Source: Paranoxybacillus vitaminiphilus
GTDB taxonomy: Bacteria > Bacillota > Bacilli > Bacillales > Anoxybacillaceae
Direction: 5' to 3'
Assembly: GCF_003259935.1 (NCBI RefSeq)
Contig: NZ_QLMH01000009.1
Span: forward strand, 1-64,000
DNA: 64,000 nt
Shown: positions 34,744 to 46,533 of the stretch, in pieces
Numbering within the stretch: the first letter of the stretch is position 1
How the letters are laid out: every line of letters starts with the position of its first letter
Made by a program: the position numbers and the translations under genes
The notes under the pieces: model-generated
Told to the model about the DNA's origin: nothing
Database searches by the model: none
Seen by the model: only the letters and a program-made list of their open reading frames with translations

Positions 34744-35091
34744 ATGGCAACTGTACAAGTAGAAAAAGTGATTATTGTAGAAGGACGCTCTGATAAAAAA
34801 AAGCTTGAGAGCATCATTAAAGAGCCCGTTGAAATTATTTGCACGAACGGAACGATTAGCTATGCAAAATTGGATGAACTAATTGACGAACTATATAATA
34901 AGGAAGTATTTATATTAGTAGACTCTGATGAAGCGGGGGAGAAGCTCCGTAAACAATTCATGAGAGAATTTCCGGAAGCCGAGCATTTATACATTGACCG
35001 AATGTATCGCGAAGTGGCCGCAGCACCGAAACAGCATATTGCCGCGGTGTTGTTAAGCGCCAATATTGATGTGCATACTGAGTATTTGTAA
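34744..35091 (+). CDS. yusF: Toprim domain protein (YusF)
   Basis: The 115-residue protein is a stand-alone Toprim domain: VIIVEGRSDKKKLE gives the catalytic Glu, FILVDSDEAGEKLRK the DxD motif, and HLYIDRMYREVAAAPKQHIAAVLL the C-terminal part. It is related to the small RNase M5/OLD-type Toprim proteins of B. subtilis YusF kind; its substrate is not known. I prefer ATG 34744 with AGGTGATG ahead over the GTG nine bases earlier. Confidence 0.88.
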   Translation: MATVQVEKVIIVEGRSDKKKLESIIKEPVEIICTNGTISYAKLDELIDELYNKEVFILVDSDEAGEKLRKQFMREFPEAEHLYIDRMYREVAAAPKQHIAAVLLSANIDVHTEYL

Positions 35092-35096
35092 AAGGT

Positions 35097-35420
35097 GTGA
35101 AGACTGAAACGATGGATTCTTTAACTTTAGCACAAATTGATCAAGTCATTGAACAGGAAAGCATTGTATGTGTATATTTGTATACACCGATATGTGGAAC
35201 ATGCCAATTAGCAGGCCGAATGCTTGAAATTGTAAAAGAGCTGTTTCCGCATATTACATTTTGTAAAACAGATATTAACTATATACCAGAGCGTGCTGTC
35301 GAATGGAACATTGAAAGTGTTCCGTGTTTGCTTCTATTTTGTAATGGGAAATTAGCGAAAAAGATATATGCTTTTCACTCTGTGCCATATTTATATGAAA
35401 CAATCAAATCTTTTTTATAA
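35097..35420 (+). CDS. yusE: Thioredoxin family protein (YusE)
   Basis: The 107-residue thioredoxin fold has SIVCVYLYTPICGTCQLAGRMLEIV with the CGTC active site and cis-Pro motif IESVPCLLLF. It lacks a signal peptide, so cytoplasmic. It follows yusF by five bases. Start may be GTG 35097 or ATG 35112; AAAGGTG lies close to the former. Confidence 0.88.
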   Translation: MKTETMDSLTLAQIDQVIEQESIVCVYLYTPICGTCQLAGRMLEIVKELFPHITFCKTDINYIPERAVEWNIESVPCLLLFCNGKLAKKIYAFHSVPYLYETIKSFL

Positions 35421-35422
35421 AG

Positions 35423-35535
35423 AGCTGGCCAAAAACAAGTGTCAGACCCCGTCACACAATATATATAGAAGCAGATAAATGAACGTATATGGTGAAATGC
35501 ACGTGAGGTCAGACGCTTATGGTTCAGCCTTTTTT
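35423..35535. repeat. Dispersed repeat family 1, copy used as yusE terminator
   Basis: AGCTGGCC ... AAGTGTCAGACCCC ... ACACAATATATATAG ... ACGTGAGGTCAGACGCTT ... GGTTCAGCC then TTTTTT. The orientation is opposite to the copy at 33244. Bases 35536-35720 hold no clear gene, though one frame (DQEFVEKFIKDSQAF near 35630-35675) could be a relic. Confidence 0.8.
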
Positions 35536-35720
35536 ATTGAAAAAATAATCAAAAATACTACTTTTTTTGACATATTTCTCGGGAAATTTTAAAAAACAGA
35601 GGCAGTATTGTTTAGAAAAGCTTATTTGACCAGGAATTTGTCGAGAAGTTCATAAAGGATTCGCAAGCTTTCCTATGGAAATGTACATTGCAGAGAAATA
35701 AACAAGGGGGCGGGCGAATC

Positions 35721-36092
35721 GTGAAAATTCAAGGGTTAATTCAGCAATTTATTGAGAGAATTCAAACATCGAGTCATTTATCGCCACTTTTGCCTGAGGA
35801 GCGTATCTATATTCGCTTTGAATGGGAAAATGAGAATATTGTTTTTGCGATTTCTAAGAACGGTACAGAAAAGAAAAAAGAAGAGGAAGATGAACAAAGA
35901 CTTTTAACGATTCGTGGTTCAGCAGAAGCGATTCACACACTCTTAACCGGAGAATTAAAACTGCAGCAGCAAATGCGCCTGAAAGAGCTTTCGGTTGTTG
36001 GAAGCTTTCGGCATATGCTTCTTTTAGAGTCGATTTTTCATTTAGGGAAAACCTATTTATCTGTTAATTGGAAATATACAGATAATTGTTGA
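35721..36092 (+). CDS. yusD: SCP2 sterol-binding-like protein (YusD)
   Basis: The 123-residue protein starts at GTG 35721 (GGGGGCGGGCGAATC ahead). It has the pattern of YusD: MKIQGLIQQFIERIQTSSHLSPLLPEER, then RLLTIRGSAEAIHTLLTGELKLQQQMRLKELSVVGSFRHMLLLESIFHLG. This resembles an SCP2 lipid-binding fold. Role unknown. It precedes the met region, as in B. subtilis. Confidence 0.78.
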   Translation: MKIQGLIQQFIERIQTSSHLSPLLPEERIYIRFEWENENIVFAISKNGTEKKKEEEDEQRLLTIRGSAEAIHTLLTGELKLQQQMRLKELSVVGSFRHMLLLESIFHLGKTYLSVNWKYTDNC

Positions 36093-36110
36093 CGCGAGGA
36101 AGAATAAGTG

Positions 36111-36448
36111 ATACAATTCGAGCCAACGACAATCCAAGCCTGCATGTACTTGGTTGGCGTTGTAATATTGCTCATGAGGCTGGAATTCCGCTTATTATTG
36201 ATAATACATTTGCAACATCTTATTTGTGCCGTTCGATTGAACGCAGTGCCGATATTGACAAAGTGGAGTGGCTGCTTGGATTGGTATAACAGCAGTTAAG
36301 CGCTGAAAAGCTAAAAGCATCTGGCGTGACAGAAGATTTAATTCGCCTGTCTGTTGGAATCGAAAATGTCGATGATTTAATTGAAGATTTAGAACAGGCG
36401 ATTGCAGCAGCTACCGGACTTAGCTCGAATTTATCTTTGTCGCAATAG
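36111..36448 (+). pseudogene. Remnant of O-acetylhomoserine sulfhydrylase (MetY-like)
   Basis: Two pieces of a Cys/Met-metabolism PLP enzyme are left. The first, NPSLHVLGW...NIAHEAGIPLIIDNTFATSYLCRSIE (about 36126-36245), is the PLP-aspartate region. After a large internal deletion, the second, [35 protein letters not shown], ends at TAG 36448. The catalytic lysine region is gone. The copy was probably once controlled with methionine genes, since the S-box leader and metN follow directly. Confidence 0.82.
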
Positions 36449-36464
36449 AGGAGAAAAGTTTTTG

Positions 36465-36493
36465 TTGACACTGTATATCCTGCGTGCTAGAAT
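36465..36493 (+). promoter_or_regulatory. Sigma-A promoter of the S-box metN unit
   Basis: TTGACA (36465-36470), 17-base spacer, extended -10 TGC-TAGAAT (36488-36493). Confidence 0.8.
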
Positions 36494-36557
36494 CACATTT
36501 GTAATTTATGATAATGCTTGAATTGATTAAGTTTTAACTGAATAAGCCACAATAGAT

Positions 36558-36718
36558 GCTCTTATCAAGAGAGGCGGAGGGATGTGCCCAATGAAGCCCG
36601 GCAACCGTCAGCTTTTTCGCTGAAAAGGTGCCAATTCACACAAAGCGCTTGCTTTGGAAGATAAGAGACAGATTGGGAAATAATGCCTTTCTGTTCTCTT
36701 GAGCAGAAAGGCTTTTTT
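36558..36718 (+). ncRNA. SAM-I (S-box) riboswitch and terminator
   Basis: CTCTTATCAAGAGAGGCGGAGGGA, CCCGGCAACC and GGTGCCAATTC are S-box landmarks, and P1 closes with GATAAGAG (36659-36666). The platform terminator GCCTTTCTG / CAGAAAGGC plus seven T lies at 36684-36718. High S-adenosylmethionine should end transcription before metN. Confidence 0.95.
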
Positions 36719-36760
36719 GTTACGGAAAATAAGCAGCAGAAGAAGGAAGGTGAGGCACGC

Positions 36761-37789
36761 ATGATTACACTGTCAAATGTCACGAAAATTTATAAAGCAA
36801 AAAGCGGAACGGTAACAGCTGTTGACAATGTCAGTTTACATATCCGTGAAGGTGAGATTTTTGGCATTATCGGTTACAGCGGTGCGGGAAAAAGCTCTTT
36901 AATTCGCATGCTGAACGGTTTAGAAAAGGCAACAAGCGGTCAAGTCATTGTTGCTGGGCGTGATATGGCCAACATTAAAGGAAGAGAGCTGCGCAAGGCA
37001 CGTCAAGAGATCGGCATGATTTTTCAGCATTTTAATTTATTATGGTCAAGAACGGTACGGGAAAATATAGCTTTTCCGTTAGAAATTGCCGGGGTACCAA
37101 AAAAAGAGCGCCTCAAACGGGTAGATGAACTTATTAAACTAGTCGGATTAGAAGGACGTGAAAATGCATATCCATCGCAATTAAGCGGAGGACAAAAACA
37201 GCGTGTCGGGATTGCCCGTGCTTTGGCGAATAATCCGAAAGTATTGCTGTGCGATGAGGCGACTTCTGCTTTAGATCCGCAGACAACGGATTCCATTCTT
37301 GATTTACTTGTTGATATTAATAAGCGTCTCGGTTTAACGATCGTGCTCATTACTCATGAGATGCATGTCATTCGAAAAATTTGCGACAGAGTAGCGGTAA
37401 TGGAAAGCGGAAAAATCGTTGAAGAAGGGGAAGTGCTCCGTGTGTTCCGCAAACCGGAGCAGCCAATTACAAAGCGTTTCGTGCAGCAAGTGACAGAGCC
37501 GGAAGAAACAAAAGAAACGATTTCTCATTTGCTGGAAAAGTATCCGCAAGGAAGAGTGATTCAATTAACATTTGTTGGTGATGCAGCAGAACAGCCGTTA
37601 ATGACAAACATCATTCGGAAATTTAATGTGAGTGTCAATATTGTTCAGGGAAAAATCTCGCAAACGCATCAGGGAGCATATGGTGTGTTATTTATCCATA
37701 TCGATGGTACTGAGGAAGAAATGGATAAGGTGATTGATTACATTCGTCAACAACAAGTAGAAGCGGAGGTGATGACGAATGTGGAGTAA
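36761..37789 (+). CDS. metN: Methionine ABC transporter ATP-binding protein
   Basis: The 342-residue ATPase has Walker A GYSGAGKSS, LSGGQKQRVGIARALANNPKVLLCDEATSALDP (signature and Walker B), the H-loop ITHEMHVI, and the C-terminal NIL/ACT-like domain (from about residue 260) that binds methionine for feedback inhibition. It imports D- and L-methionine with MetI and MetQ. ATG 36761 is used, after GGAAGGTGAGG. It overlaps metI by 11 bases. Confidence 0.96.
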   Translation: MITLSNVTKIYKAKSGTVTAVDNVSLHIREGEIFGIIGYSGAGKSSLIRMLNGLEKATSGQVIVAGRDMANIKGRELRKARQEIGMIFQHFNLLWSRTVRENIAFPLEIAGVPKKERLKRVDELIKLVGLEGRENAYPSQLSGGQKQRVGIARALANNPKVLLCDEATSALDPQTTDSILDLLVDINKRLGLTIVLITHEMHVIRKICDRVAVMESGKIVEEGEVLRVFRKPEQPITKRFVQQVTEPEETKETISHLLEKYPQGRVIQLTFVGDAAEQPLMTNIIRKFNVSVNIVQGKISQTHQGAYGVLFIHIDGTEEEMDKVIDYIRQQQVEAEVMTNVE

Positions 37790-38447
37790 TCTCTTGCCGA
37801 ATGTACAGTGGGAAAAAATTTGGGCAGCTACGGCTGAAACACTTTATATGACAGGGATTTCTGTATTGGCTACGTTCGTTCTCGGCATCATTCTCGGTTT
37901 GTTGTTGTTTTTAACTTCGAAAGGGAATATATGGGAAAATAAACTAGCTAATACAATGATCGCTGCTTTTGTGAATATTTTTCGTTCCATTCCATTTATT
38001 ATCTTAATTATTTTGCTGATTCCGTTTACGAAACTCATTGTCGGCACCATTCTCGGTGCCGAGGCGGCATTGCCGGCATTAATTATTGGTGCAGCACCTT
38101 TCTATGCCCGCATGGTGGAAATTGCTCTTCGTGAAATTGATAAAGGTGTCATTGAAGCAGCGAAATCAATGGGAGCAACAACATCGACGATTATTTTTAA
38201 AGTATTGCTGCCTGAATCGATGCCGGCGCTTGTTTCCGGAATAACCGTAACAGCCATCGCGCTTGTCGGCTATACAGCAATGGCTGGTGTCGTTGGAGCA
38301 GGCGGCTTAGGAAATCTTGCTTATTTAGAAGGTTTTCAGCGCAATCATAATGATGTCACATTCGTAGCAACTGTGTTAATTTTAATCATTGTCTTTGTGA
38401 TTCAGTTTATTGGTGACTTTGTCACTTCTAAAATAGATAAACGATAA
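37779..38447 (+). CDS. metI: Methionine ABC transporter permease
   Basis: The 222-residue permease has five membrane segments and the EAA loop EIALREIDKGVIEAAKSMGATTSTIIFKVLLPESMPALVSG. It is the membrane partner of MetN (called MetP/YusB in B. subtilis). Translation is coupled to metN by overlap. It is followed by metQ after 15 bases. Confidence 0.96.
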   Translation: MWSNLLPNVQWEKIWAATAETLYMTGISVLATFVLGIILGLLLFLTSKGNIWENKLANTMIAAFVNIFRSIPFIILIILLIPFTKLIVGTILGAEAALPALIIGAAPFYARMVEIALREIDKGVIEAAKSMGATTSTIIFKVLLPESMPALVSGITVTAIALVGYTAMAGVVGAGGLGNLAYLEGFQRNHNDVTFVATVLILIIVFVIQFIGDFVTSKIDKR

Positions 38448-38462
38448 AGGAGGATATTAGAG

Positions 38463-39302
38463 ATGAAAAAGTGGTTAACAGCTTTATTTGCCGTTGTGTT
38501 ATTGTTCTCTCTTGCGGCATGCGGCAGTAAAGAAAATGCTGATGGAGGCAAAGAAGAAACAAAATCAAGTAAGCTTGTTGTTGGAGCATCTAACGTGCCT
38601 CACGCGGAAATTTTAGAAAAAGCAAAGCCAATTTTAAAGGAAAAAGGAATCGAACTTGAAATAGTTACATTCCAGGATTATGTACTGCCAAACAAAGCGC
38701 TTGCTGATAAAGAACTTGATGCAAACTATTTCCAACACATTCCTTATTTAGAGTCTCAGAAAAAAGAACACGGCTATGATTTCGTAAACGCCGGCGGCAT
38801 TCATATTGAGCCAATCGGTGTATATTCTAAAAAATACAAAAGTCTTGAAGAGTTGCCAGAAGGTGCAAAAATTATTATGAGCAACTCTGTTGCTGACCAT
38901 GGCCGTATTTTATCAATGCTAGAAGAAAAAGGATTAATTAAATTAAAAGAAGGCGTTGACAAAACAAAGGCAACTGTTGACGATATTGTCGAAAATCCAA
39001 AGAAACTTGTGTTTGAAGCAGATGTGGAAGCAGGTCTATTACCGCAAGTGTACAAAAACAATGAAGGAGACGCTGTATTAATTAATGCGAACTATGCGCT
39101 CGATGCTGGTTTAGATCCTGCAAAAGATCCGATTGCTGTTGAATCTCCAGAAAATAACCCATACGTAAACATCATTGCCGTGCGTAAAGGCGATGAAAAC
39201 CGTAAAGAAATTAAAACGCTTGTCGAAGTGCTTCAATCAAAAGAAATTCAAGATTTCATTAAAGAACAATATAAAGGAGCAGTCATCCCTGCTTCAAAAT
39301 AA
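38463..39302 (+). CDS. metQ: Methionine-binding lipoprotein
   Basis: The 279-residue NlpA/MetQ family binding protein has signal peptide MKKWLTALFAVVLLFSLAAC with lipobox LAAC and Cys at residue 20. KLVVGASNVPHAEILEKAKP and LPNKALADKELDANYFQHIPYLE are family signatures. It delivers methionine to MetIN from the outer face of the membrane. AAAGGAGG precedes the ATG. Confidence 0.96.
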   Translation: MKKWLTALFAVVLLFSLAACGSKENADGGKEETKSSKLVVGASNVPHAEILEKAKPILKEKGIELEIVTFQDYVLPNKALADKELDANYFQHIPYLESQKKEHGYDFVNAGGIHIEPIGVYSKKYKSLEELPEGAKIIMSNSVADHGRILSMLEEKGLIKLKEGVDKTKATVDDIVENPKKLVFEADVEAGLLPQVYKNNEGDAVLINANYALDAGLDPAKDPIAVESPENNPYVNIIAVRKGDENRKEIKTLVEVLQSKEIQDFIKEQYKGAVIPASK

Positions 39303-39327
39303 GAAGAGAAAAAGGTATCTCTACTAA

Positions 39328-39367
39328 TAACAACGGCAGCGAAAGATGTTGCCGTTGTTATTTTTTA
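39328..39367. terminator. Terminator of metNIQ
   Basis: TAACAACGGCA / TGCCGTTGTTA stem followed by TTTTTTATTTTTT. It overlaps the 3' end of the converging small gene. Confidence 0.88.
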
Positions 39368-39555
39368 TTTTTTCTCAGTTGCTCAAGAACGGCAATTAAT
39401 AAGGTGATTATCGCAGAGCATTGAATAGAAACGACAATAGTGATGATATCGACGAGTGTTGCTCCTTCTCCTCCACCCATTAAGAAAACGACAAGATAAA
39501 ATAAGCCGATAGACAGGACAATCATCGTAAAAAATAATGCTATATATTTCCCCAT
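39358..39555 (-). CDS. Small membrane protein, two segments
   Basis: The 65-residue product has membrane segments at about residues 5-25 (ALFFTMIVLSIGLFYLVVFL) and 35-57 (VDIITIVVSIQCSAIITLLIAVL), a GGGEGAT link and a basic KKNKK-type end. GGAAGTGG precedes the ATG on the minus strand. It converges on metQ. I do not recognise a family; size and composition support a real gene. Confidence 0.55.
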   Translation of the reverse strand: MGKYIALFFTMIVLSIGLFYLVVFLMGGGEGATLVDIITIVVSIQCSAIITLLIAVLEQLRKNKK

Positions 39556-39706
39556 TCCACTTCCAACCTTTCATAACAAACCATCCAAATTGCCGGAACG
39601 TCAAAGTGTGCTCTAGAATTTAGTTTAATTTATTCGTCGTTTAATTCTCTTTTCCTTTATGCATACTAACAGCGACACGATTATTAGAAGTAAAGGAGTG
39701 TTAGGG

Positions 39707-40069
39707 TTGAATCAACAAATTCAAACATCGACGGAAGCAGCGTTGCGTCATTATAAGGAAGGATTGGGAACGTTTACGCAAAAATTGCCGGAAATAGCTG
39801 GAACATTTAATGCTTTCACTGAAGCATGCTTTAAAGAAGGAGCATTATCACAAAAAGATAAGCAACTAATCGCCCTTGGCATTAGTTTAGCGACGCAAGA
39901 TGAATATTGTACGATTTATCACACAAAAGGCTGCCTAGATCAAGGTGCATCGGAGCAGGAGATTTTAGAAGCATGCGGTGTTGCAGCGGCATTTGCCGGA
40001 GGAGCGGCAATGAGCCAAGCAGTTACTCTCGTTCAAGAGTGCGTTACTGAATTAAGCCGAAAACATTAA
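39707..40069 (+). CDS. yurZ: Carboxymuconolactone decarboxylase/AhpD-like protein (YurZ)
   Basis: The 120-residue helical protein has the CMD fold: [38 protein letters not shown], then [37 protein letters not shown]. The Cys-x3-His-type redox pair replaces the AhpD CxxC. Probably a peroxidase or decarboxylase-like redox protein; the substrate is unknown. The start is TTG 39707 with AAAGGAG ahead. It precedes suf as in B. subtilis. Confidence 0.85.
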   Translation: MNQQIQTSTEAALRHYKEGLGTFTQKLPEIAGTFNAFTEACFKEGALSQKDKQLIALGISLATQDEYCTIYHTKGCLDQGASEQEILEACGVAAAFAGGAAMSQAVTLVQECVTELSRKH

Positions 40070-40079
40070 ACATGAAAAA

Positions 40080-40132
40080 AGGGTCTGGCCTCTCAACGGC
40101 ATATTTATTGTTGGAGAAAGTCAGGCCCTTCG
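40080..40132 (+). terminator. GGGTCTGG...CAGGCCC hairpin after yurZ
   Basis: GGGTCTGG (40081-40088) pairs with TCAGGCCC (40121-40128). It resembles the arms of repeat family 1 but the inner part is different. Bases 40133-40260 show no gene. Confidence 0.5.
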
Positions 40133-40244
40133 CCTGTTCAGCGCGAATATAAACGGCAAGATCGCGGGCAATCATGTTGGAACATATCATATAAAAAACT
40201 TAGTAAACTTTTTTGTTTAAAAAGTATAGCAATATTGTTAAATG

Positions 40245-40272
40245 GTTGCTAATAAATTTCATTTGTTATAAT
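40245..40272 (+). promoter_or_regulatory. suf operon promoter
   Basis: Extended -10 TGT-TATAAT (40267-40272) with a weak -35 (GTTGCT/TTGCTA near 40245-40251). Directly downstream lies a direct repeat, ATGAGAATA at 40279 and 40290, spaced by one helical turn. Confidence 0.55.
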
Positions 40273-40353
40273 ATTGTAATGAGAATAAAATGAGAATATG
40301 ATAAAGTCAATGAGATACACAAATTTTTTTGTGGAAAATTGGAGGTATTGGTC

Positions 40354-41133
40354 ATGGCAGTGTTGACGATTAAGGATCTTCATGTATCAGTTGAAGGAAA
40401 AGAAATTTTAAAAGGAGTTAACCTTGAAGTAAAAGGCGGAGAAATTCATGCCATCATGGGACCGAACGGAACGGGAAAATCCACTTTGTCTTCGGCAATT
40501 ATGGGGCATCCGAAATATGAGGTAACGCAAGGAAGCATCACGCTTGATGGTCAAGATGTCCTTGAAATGGAAGTAGACGAGCGCGCTCGTGCCGGTCTTT
40601 TTTTAGCGATGCAATATCCAAGCGAAATCAGCGGAATCACAAACGCGGATTTCCTTCGCGCTGCGATTAACGCCCGCCTTGGAGAAGGAAACGAAATTTC
40701 GTTAATGAAATTTATCCGCAAATTGGATGAAAAAATGGCGTTTCTTGAAATGAATCCAGATATGGCTCATCGTTACTTAAACGAAGGATTCTCCGGCGGT
40801 GAGAAAAAGCGCAACGAAATTCTTCAATTAATGATGCTAGAACCAAAAATTGCTATTTTAGACGAAATCGACTCTGGTCTTGACATTGATGCATTAAAAA
40901 TTGTTTCAAAAGGCGTTAACGAAATGCGCGGCAGCGACTTCGGCTGTTTGATCATTACGCACTATCAACGCTTGTTGAACTACATTACTCCTGACTATGT
41001 GCATGTCATGATGCAAGGCCGCATTGTAAAATCCGGCGGTCCTGAGTTAGCACAACGTTTAGAAGCAGAAGGCTACGACTGGATTAAAAAAGAACTAGGT
41101 ATCGAAGACGAAGCTGTTGAGCAAGAAGCGTAA
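40354..41133 (+). CDS. sufC: Fe-S cluster assembly ATPase SufC
   Basis: The 259-residue ABC-type ATPase has Walker A GPNGTGKST, the SufC-specific signature FSGGEKKRNEILQLMMLEPKIAILDEIDSGLDIDAL and H-loop ITHYQRLL. It powers the SufBC2D scaffold. First gene of sufCDSUB, the Firmicute order. ATG 40354 (MAVLTIKDL) follows TGGAGG. Confidence 0.97.
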   Translation: MAVLTIKDLHVSVEGKEILKGVNLEVKGGEIHAIMGPNGTGKSTLSSAIMGHPKYEVTQGSITLDGQDVLEMEVDERARAGLFLAMQYPSEISGITNADFLRAAINARLGEGNEISLMKFIRKLDEKMAFLEMNPDMAHRYLNEGFSGGEKKRNEILQLMMLEPKIAILDEIDSGLDIDALKIVSKGVNEMRGSDFGCLIITHYQRLLNYITPDYVHVMMQGRIVKSGGPELAQRLEAEGYDWIKKELGIEDEAVEQEA

Positions 41134-41150
41134 GCGTTAGGAGGATTATT

Positions 41151-44111
<2,961 letters not shown>

Positions 44112-44142
44112 CTGTAACGCTTAAAAAGGAGGGCGAATGCGG

Positions 44143-45540
44143 ATGGCAAAAAAAATGCCAGAAATCGGCGAATATAAATATGGGTTCGTGGATAAGGATG
44201 TTTCGGTTTTCCGTGCAAAACGCGGTTTAACGAAAGAGATTGTTGAAGAGATTTCCCGCATGAAAAATGAGCCGGAGTGGATGTTAGAATTCCGCTTAAA
44301 AGCATTAGATATTTTCTACAGCTTGCCAATGCCGCAATGGGGCGGAGACTTATCAAGCTTAGATTTCGATGAAATTACTTATTATGTAAAGCCATCAGAA
44401 AAATCTGGGCGTTCTTGGGATGAAGTGCCTGCGGAAATTAAGGCAACATTCGATAAGCTTGGCATTCCGGAAGCGGAGCAAAAATATTTGGCAGGGGTAT
44501 CTGCTCAATACGAATCAGAAGTTGTTTACCATAATATGAAAGAAGATCTTGAGAAACTGGGTGTTATTTTTAAAGACACAGATTCCGCTTTAAAAGAAAA
44601 CGAAGACATTTTCCGTGAGTATTGGGCAAAAGTAGTACCGCCAACAGACAACAAGTTTGCGGCACTTAACTCTGCGGTATGGTCAGGCGGCTCATTCATC
44701 TATGTTCCAAAAGGAGTGAAAGTCGATACGCCGCTGCAAGCGTATTTCCGTATTAACTCTGAGAACATGGGACAATTTGAGCGCACGTTAATTATCGTTG
44801 ATGAAGGCGCGCATGTTCACTATGTTGAAGGCTGTACAGCACCGGTGTATACGACAAACTCACTGCACAGTGCGGTTGTTGAAATCATTGTTAAGAAAGG
44901 TGCTTACTGCCGTTATACAACGATTCAAAACTGGGCGAACAACGTCTTTAACCTTGTTACGAAGCGCGCGGTTTGTGAAGAAAATGCGACGATGGAATGG
45001 ATCGACGGTAACATCGGTTCAAAATTAACAATGAAATATCCAGCCGTGATCTTAAAAGGAGAAGGCGCACGCGGCTTAACCCTTTCCATTGCGATTGCCG
45101 GTAAAGGACAGCATCAAGATGCCGGTGCAAAAATGATTCACCTTGCGCCAAATACATCTTCAACGATTGTTTCAAAATCGATTTCTAAACAAGGCGGTAA
45201 AGTAACGTACCGGGGTATCGTTCATTTTGGCCGCAAAGCCGCAGGCTCACGTTCGAACATTGAGTGCGACACATTAATTATGGATAACCAATCGACTTCA
45301 GATACAATTCCATACAATGAAATTTTAAATGACAACATCTCTTTAGAGCACGAAGCGAAAGTATCGAAAGTATCTGAAGAGCAATTGTTCTATCTCATGA
45401 GCCGCGGCATTTCTGAGCAAGAAGCGACAGAAATGATCGTTATGGGCTTCATTGAGCCGTTTACAAGAGAGCTTCCAATGGAATATGCGGTAGAAATGAA
45501 CCGTCTGATCAAGTTTGAAATGGAAGGTTCCATCGGTTAA
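44143..45540 (+). CDS. sufB: Fe-S cluster assembly scaffold SufB
   Basis: The 465-residue scaffold begins [15 protein letters not shown]. It carries [51 protein letters not shown] and [23 protein letters not shown], and ends with [30 protein letters not shown]. It builds clusters with SufC and SufD. An ATG six bases earlier is too close to GGAGG; 44143 gives the known family start. Last gene of the operon. Confidence 0.96.
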   Translation: MAKKMPEIGEYKYGFVDKDVSVFRAKRGLTKEIVEEISRMKNEPEWMLEFRLKALDIFYSLPMPQWGGDLSSLDFDEITYYVKPSEKSGRSWDEVPAEIKATFDKLGIPEAEQKYLAGVSAQYESEVVYHNMKEDLEKLGVIFKDTDSALKENEDIFREYWAKVVPPTDNKFAALNSAVWSGGSFIYVPKGVKVDTPLQAYFRINSENMGQFERTLIIVDEGAHVHYVEGCTAPVYTTNSLHSAVVEIIVKKGAYCRYTTIQNWANNVFNLVTKRAVCEENATMEWIDGNIGSKLTMKYPAVILKGEGARGLTLSIAIAGKGQHQDAGAKMIHLAPNTSSTIVSKSISKQGGKVTYRGIVHFGRKAAGSRSNIECDTLIMDNQSTSDTIPYNEILNDNISLEHEAKVSKVSEEQLFYLMSRGISEQEATEMIVMGFIEPFTRELPMEYAVEMNRLIKFEMEGSIG

Positions 45541-45543
45541 TAA

Positions 45544-45592
45544 CAAACCGATTATTCGCCAAACAAGGCGGATAATCGGTTTTCTTTTTTAG
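45544..45592 (+). terminator. Terminator of the suf operon
   Basis: AAACCGATTATTCGCC / GGCGGATAATCGGTTT, with TTCTTTTTT behind. Confidence 0.9.
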
Positions 45593-45672
45593 GCCTATAT
45601 TGTATTGTGTAGGTGCAATCCTTTTTCTCACTGCTCGGTACTTATGGTATGATGAAATTGCAGGTGATGAAT

Positions 45673-46518
45673 ATGATTTACGTCGGACTAACCGGATGGG
45701 GAGATCACGATAGCATTTATTCGTCCGGAATATCAGCAAAAGATAAATTGCAGGAATATGCCGCCCATTTTCCAACAGTAGAGGTTGATGCTTATTTTTA
45801 TGCGATTCAGCCGAGGCAAAATGTCGAAAAATGGATTCGCGAAACGCCGAAATCATTCCAATTTATTGTAAAAGCGTATCAAGGAATGACGGGACATGAG
45901 CGCGGGGAAATCCCGTATAAAAACAAAGAGGAAATGTTTTCGGCATTTTTAACATCGATTGAACCGTTTATGGAAGCAGGAAAATTGGCGATGGTATTAT
46001 TTCAGTTTCCTCCTTGGTTTGACTGCCGCCGGGAACATGTTACGTATTTGCGCTGGTGTCGCGCGCAAATGGGAGATGTGCCGGTGGCGCTTGAGTTTCG
46101 GCATCAATCATGGTTTACACCGCGTTTTTATGAAAAAACATTAAAATTTATGGAAGAGGAAAAATGGATTCATAGCATTTGTGATGAACCGCAGGCAGGA
46201 GAAGGCTCTGTTCCGACTGTTCTTTATCCGACTGACTCAAAGAAAACGCTTGTGCGTCTTCATGGACGCAACGTTTATGGATGGAATCGGCCAAGTGACG
46301 AAAATTGGCGGGCGGTCCGTTATTTGTATCGTTATAATGAAGCGGAATTGGCGGAGTGGGTGGAACACTTAAAGCAATTAGAAAGGAAGACGGAAAATAT
46401 TTATGTATTGTTCAACAATAACTCTGGAGGCGATGCAGCGGATAATGCCAAACAGCTTATTGAAATGCTGGGTATTGAATACACGGATTTAGCACCGCGG
46501 CAGTTAGACTTATTTTAG
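45673..46518 (+). CDS. yunF: DUF72 domain protein (YunF)
   Basis: The 281-residue TIM-barrel-like protein has MIYVGLTGWGDHD at the start, FPTVEVDAYFYAIQPRQNVEKWIRETPKSFQFIVKAYQGMTGH, LAMVLFQFPPWFDC, VALEFRHQSWF and the C-terminal NNNSGGDAADNAKQLIEMLG, all DUF72 features. Start ATG 45673 after CAGGTGATG fits the known YunF length. Function unknown. Confidence 0.9.
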   Translation: MIYVGLTGWGDHDSIYSSGISAKDKLQEYAAHFPTVEVDAYFYAIQPRQNVEKWIRETPKSFQFIVKAYQGMTGHERGEIPYKNKEEMFSAFLTSIEPFMEAGKLAMVLFQFPPWFDCRREHVTYLRWCRAQMGDVPVALEFRHQSWFTPRFYEKTLKFMEEEKWIHSICDEPQAGEGSVPTVLYPTDSKKTLVRLHGRNVYGWNRPSDENWRAVRYLYRYNEAELAEWVEHLKQLERKTENIYVLFNNNSGGDAADNAKQLIEMLGIEYTDLAPRQLDLF

Positions 46519-46533
46519 AACGGAGAGGGAAAG

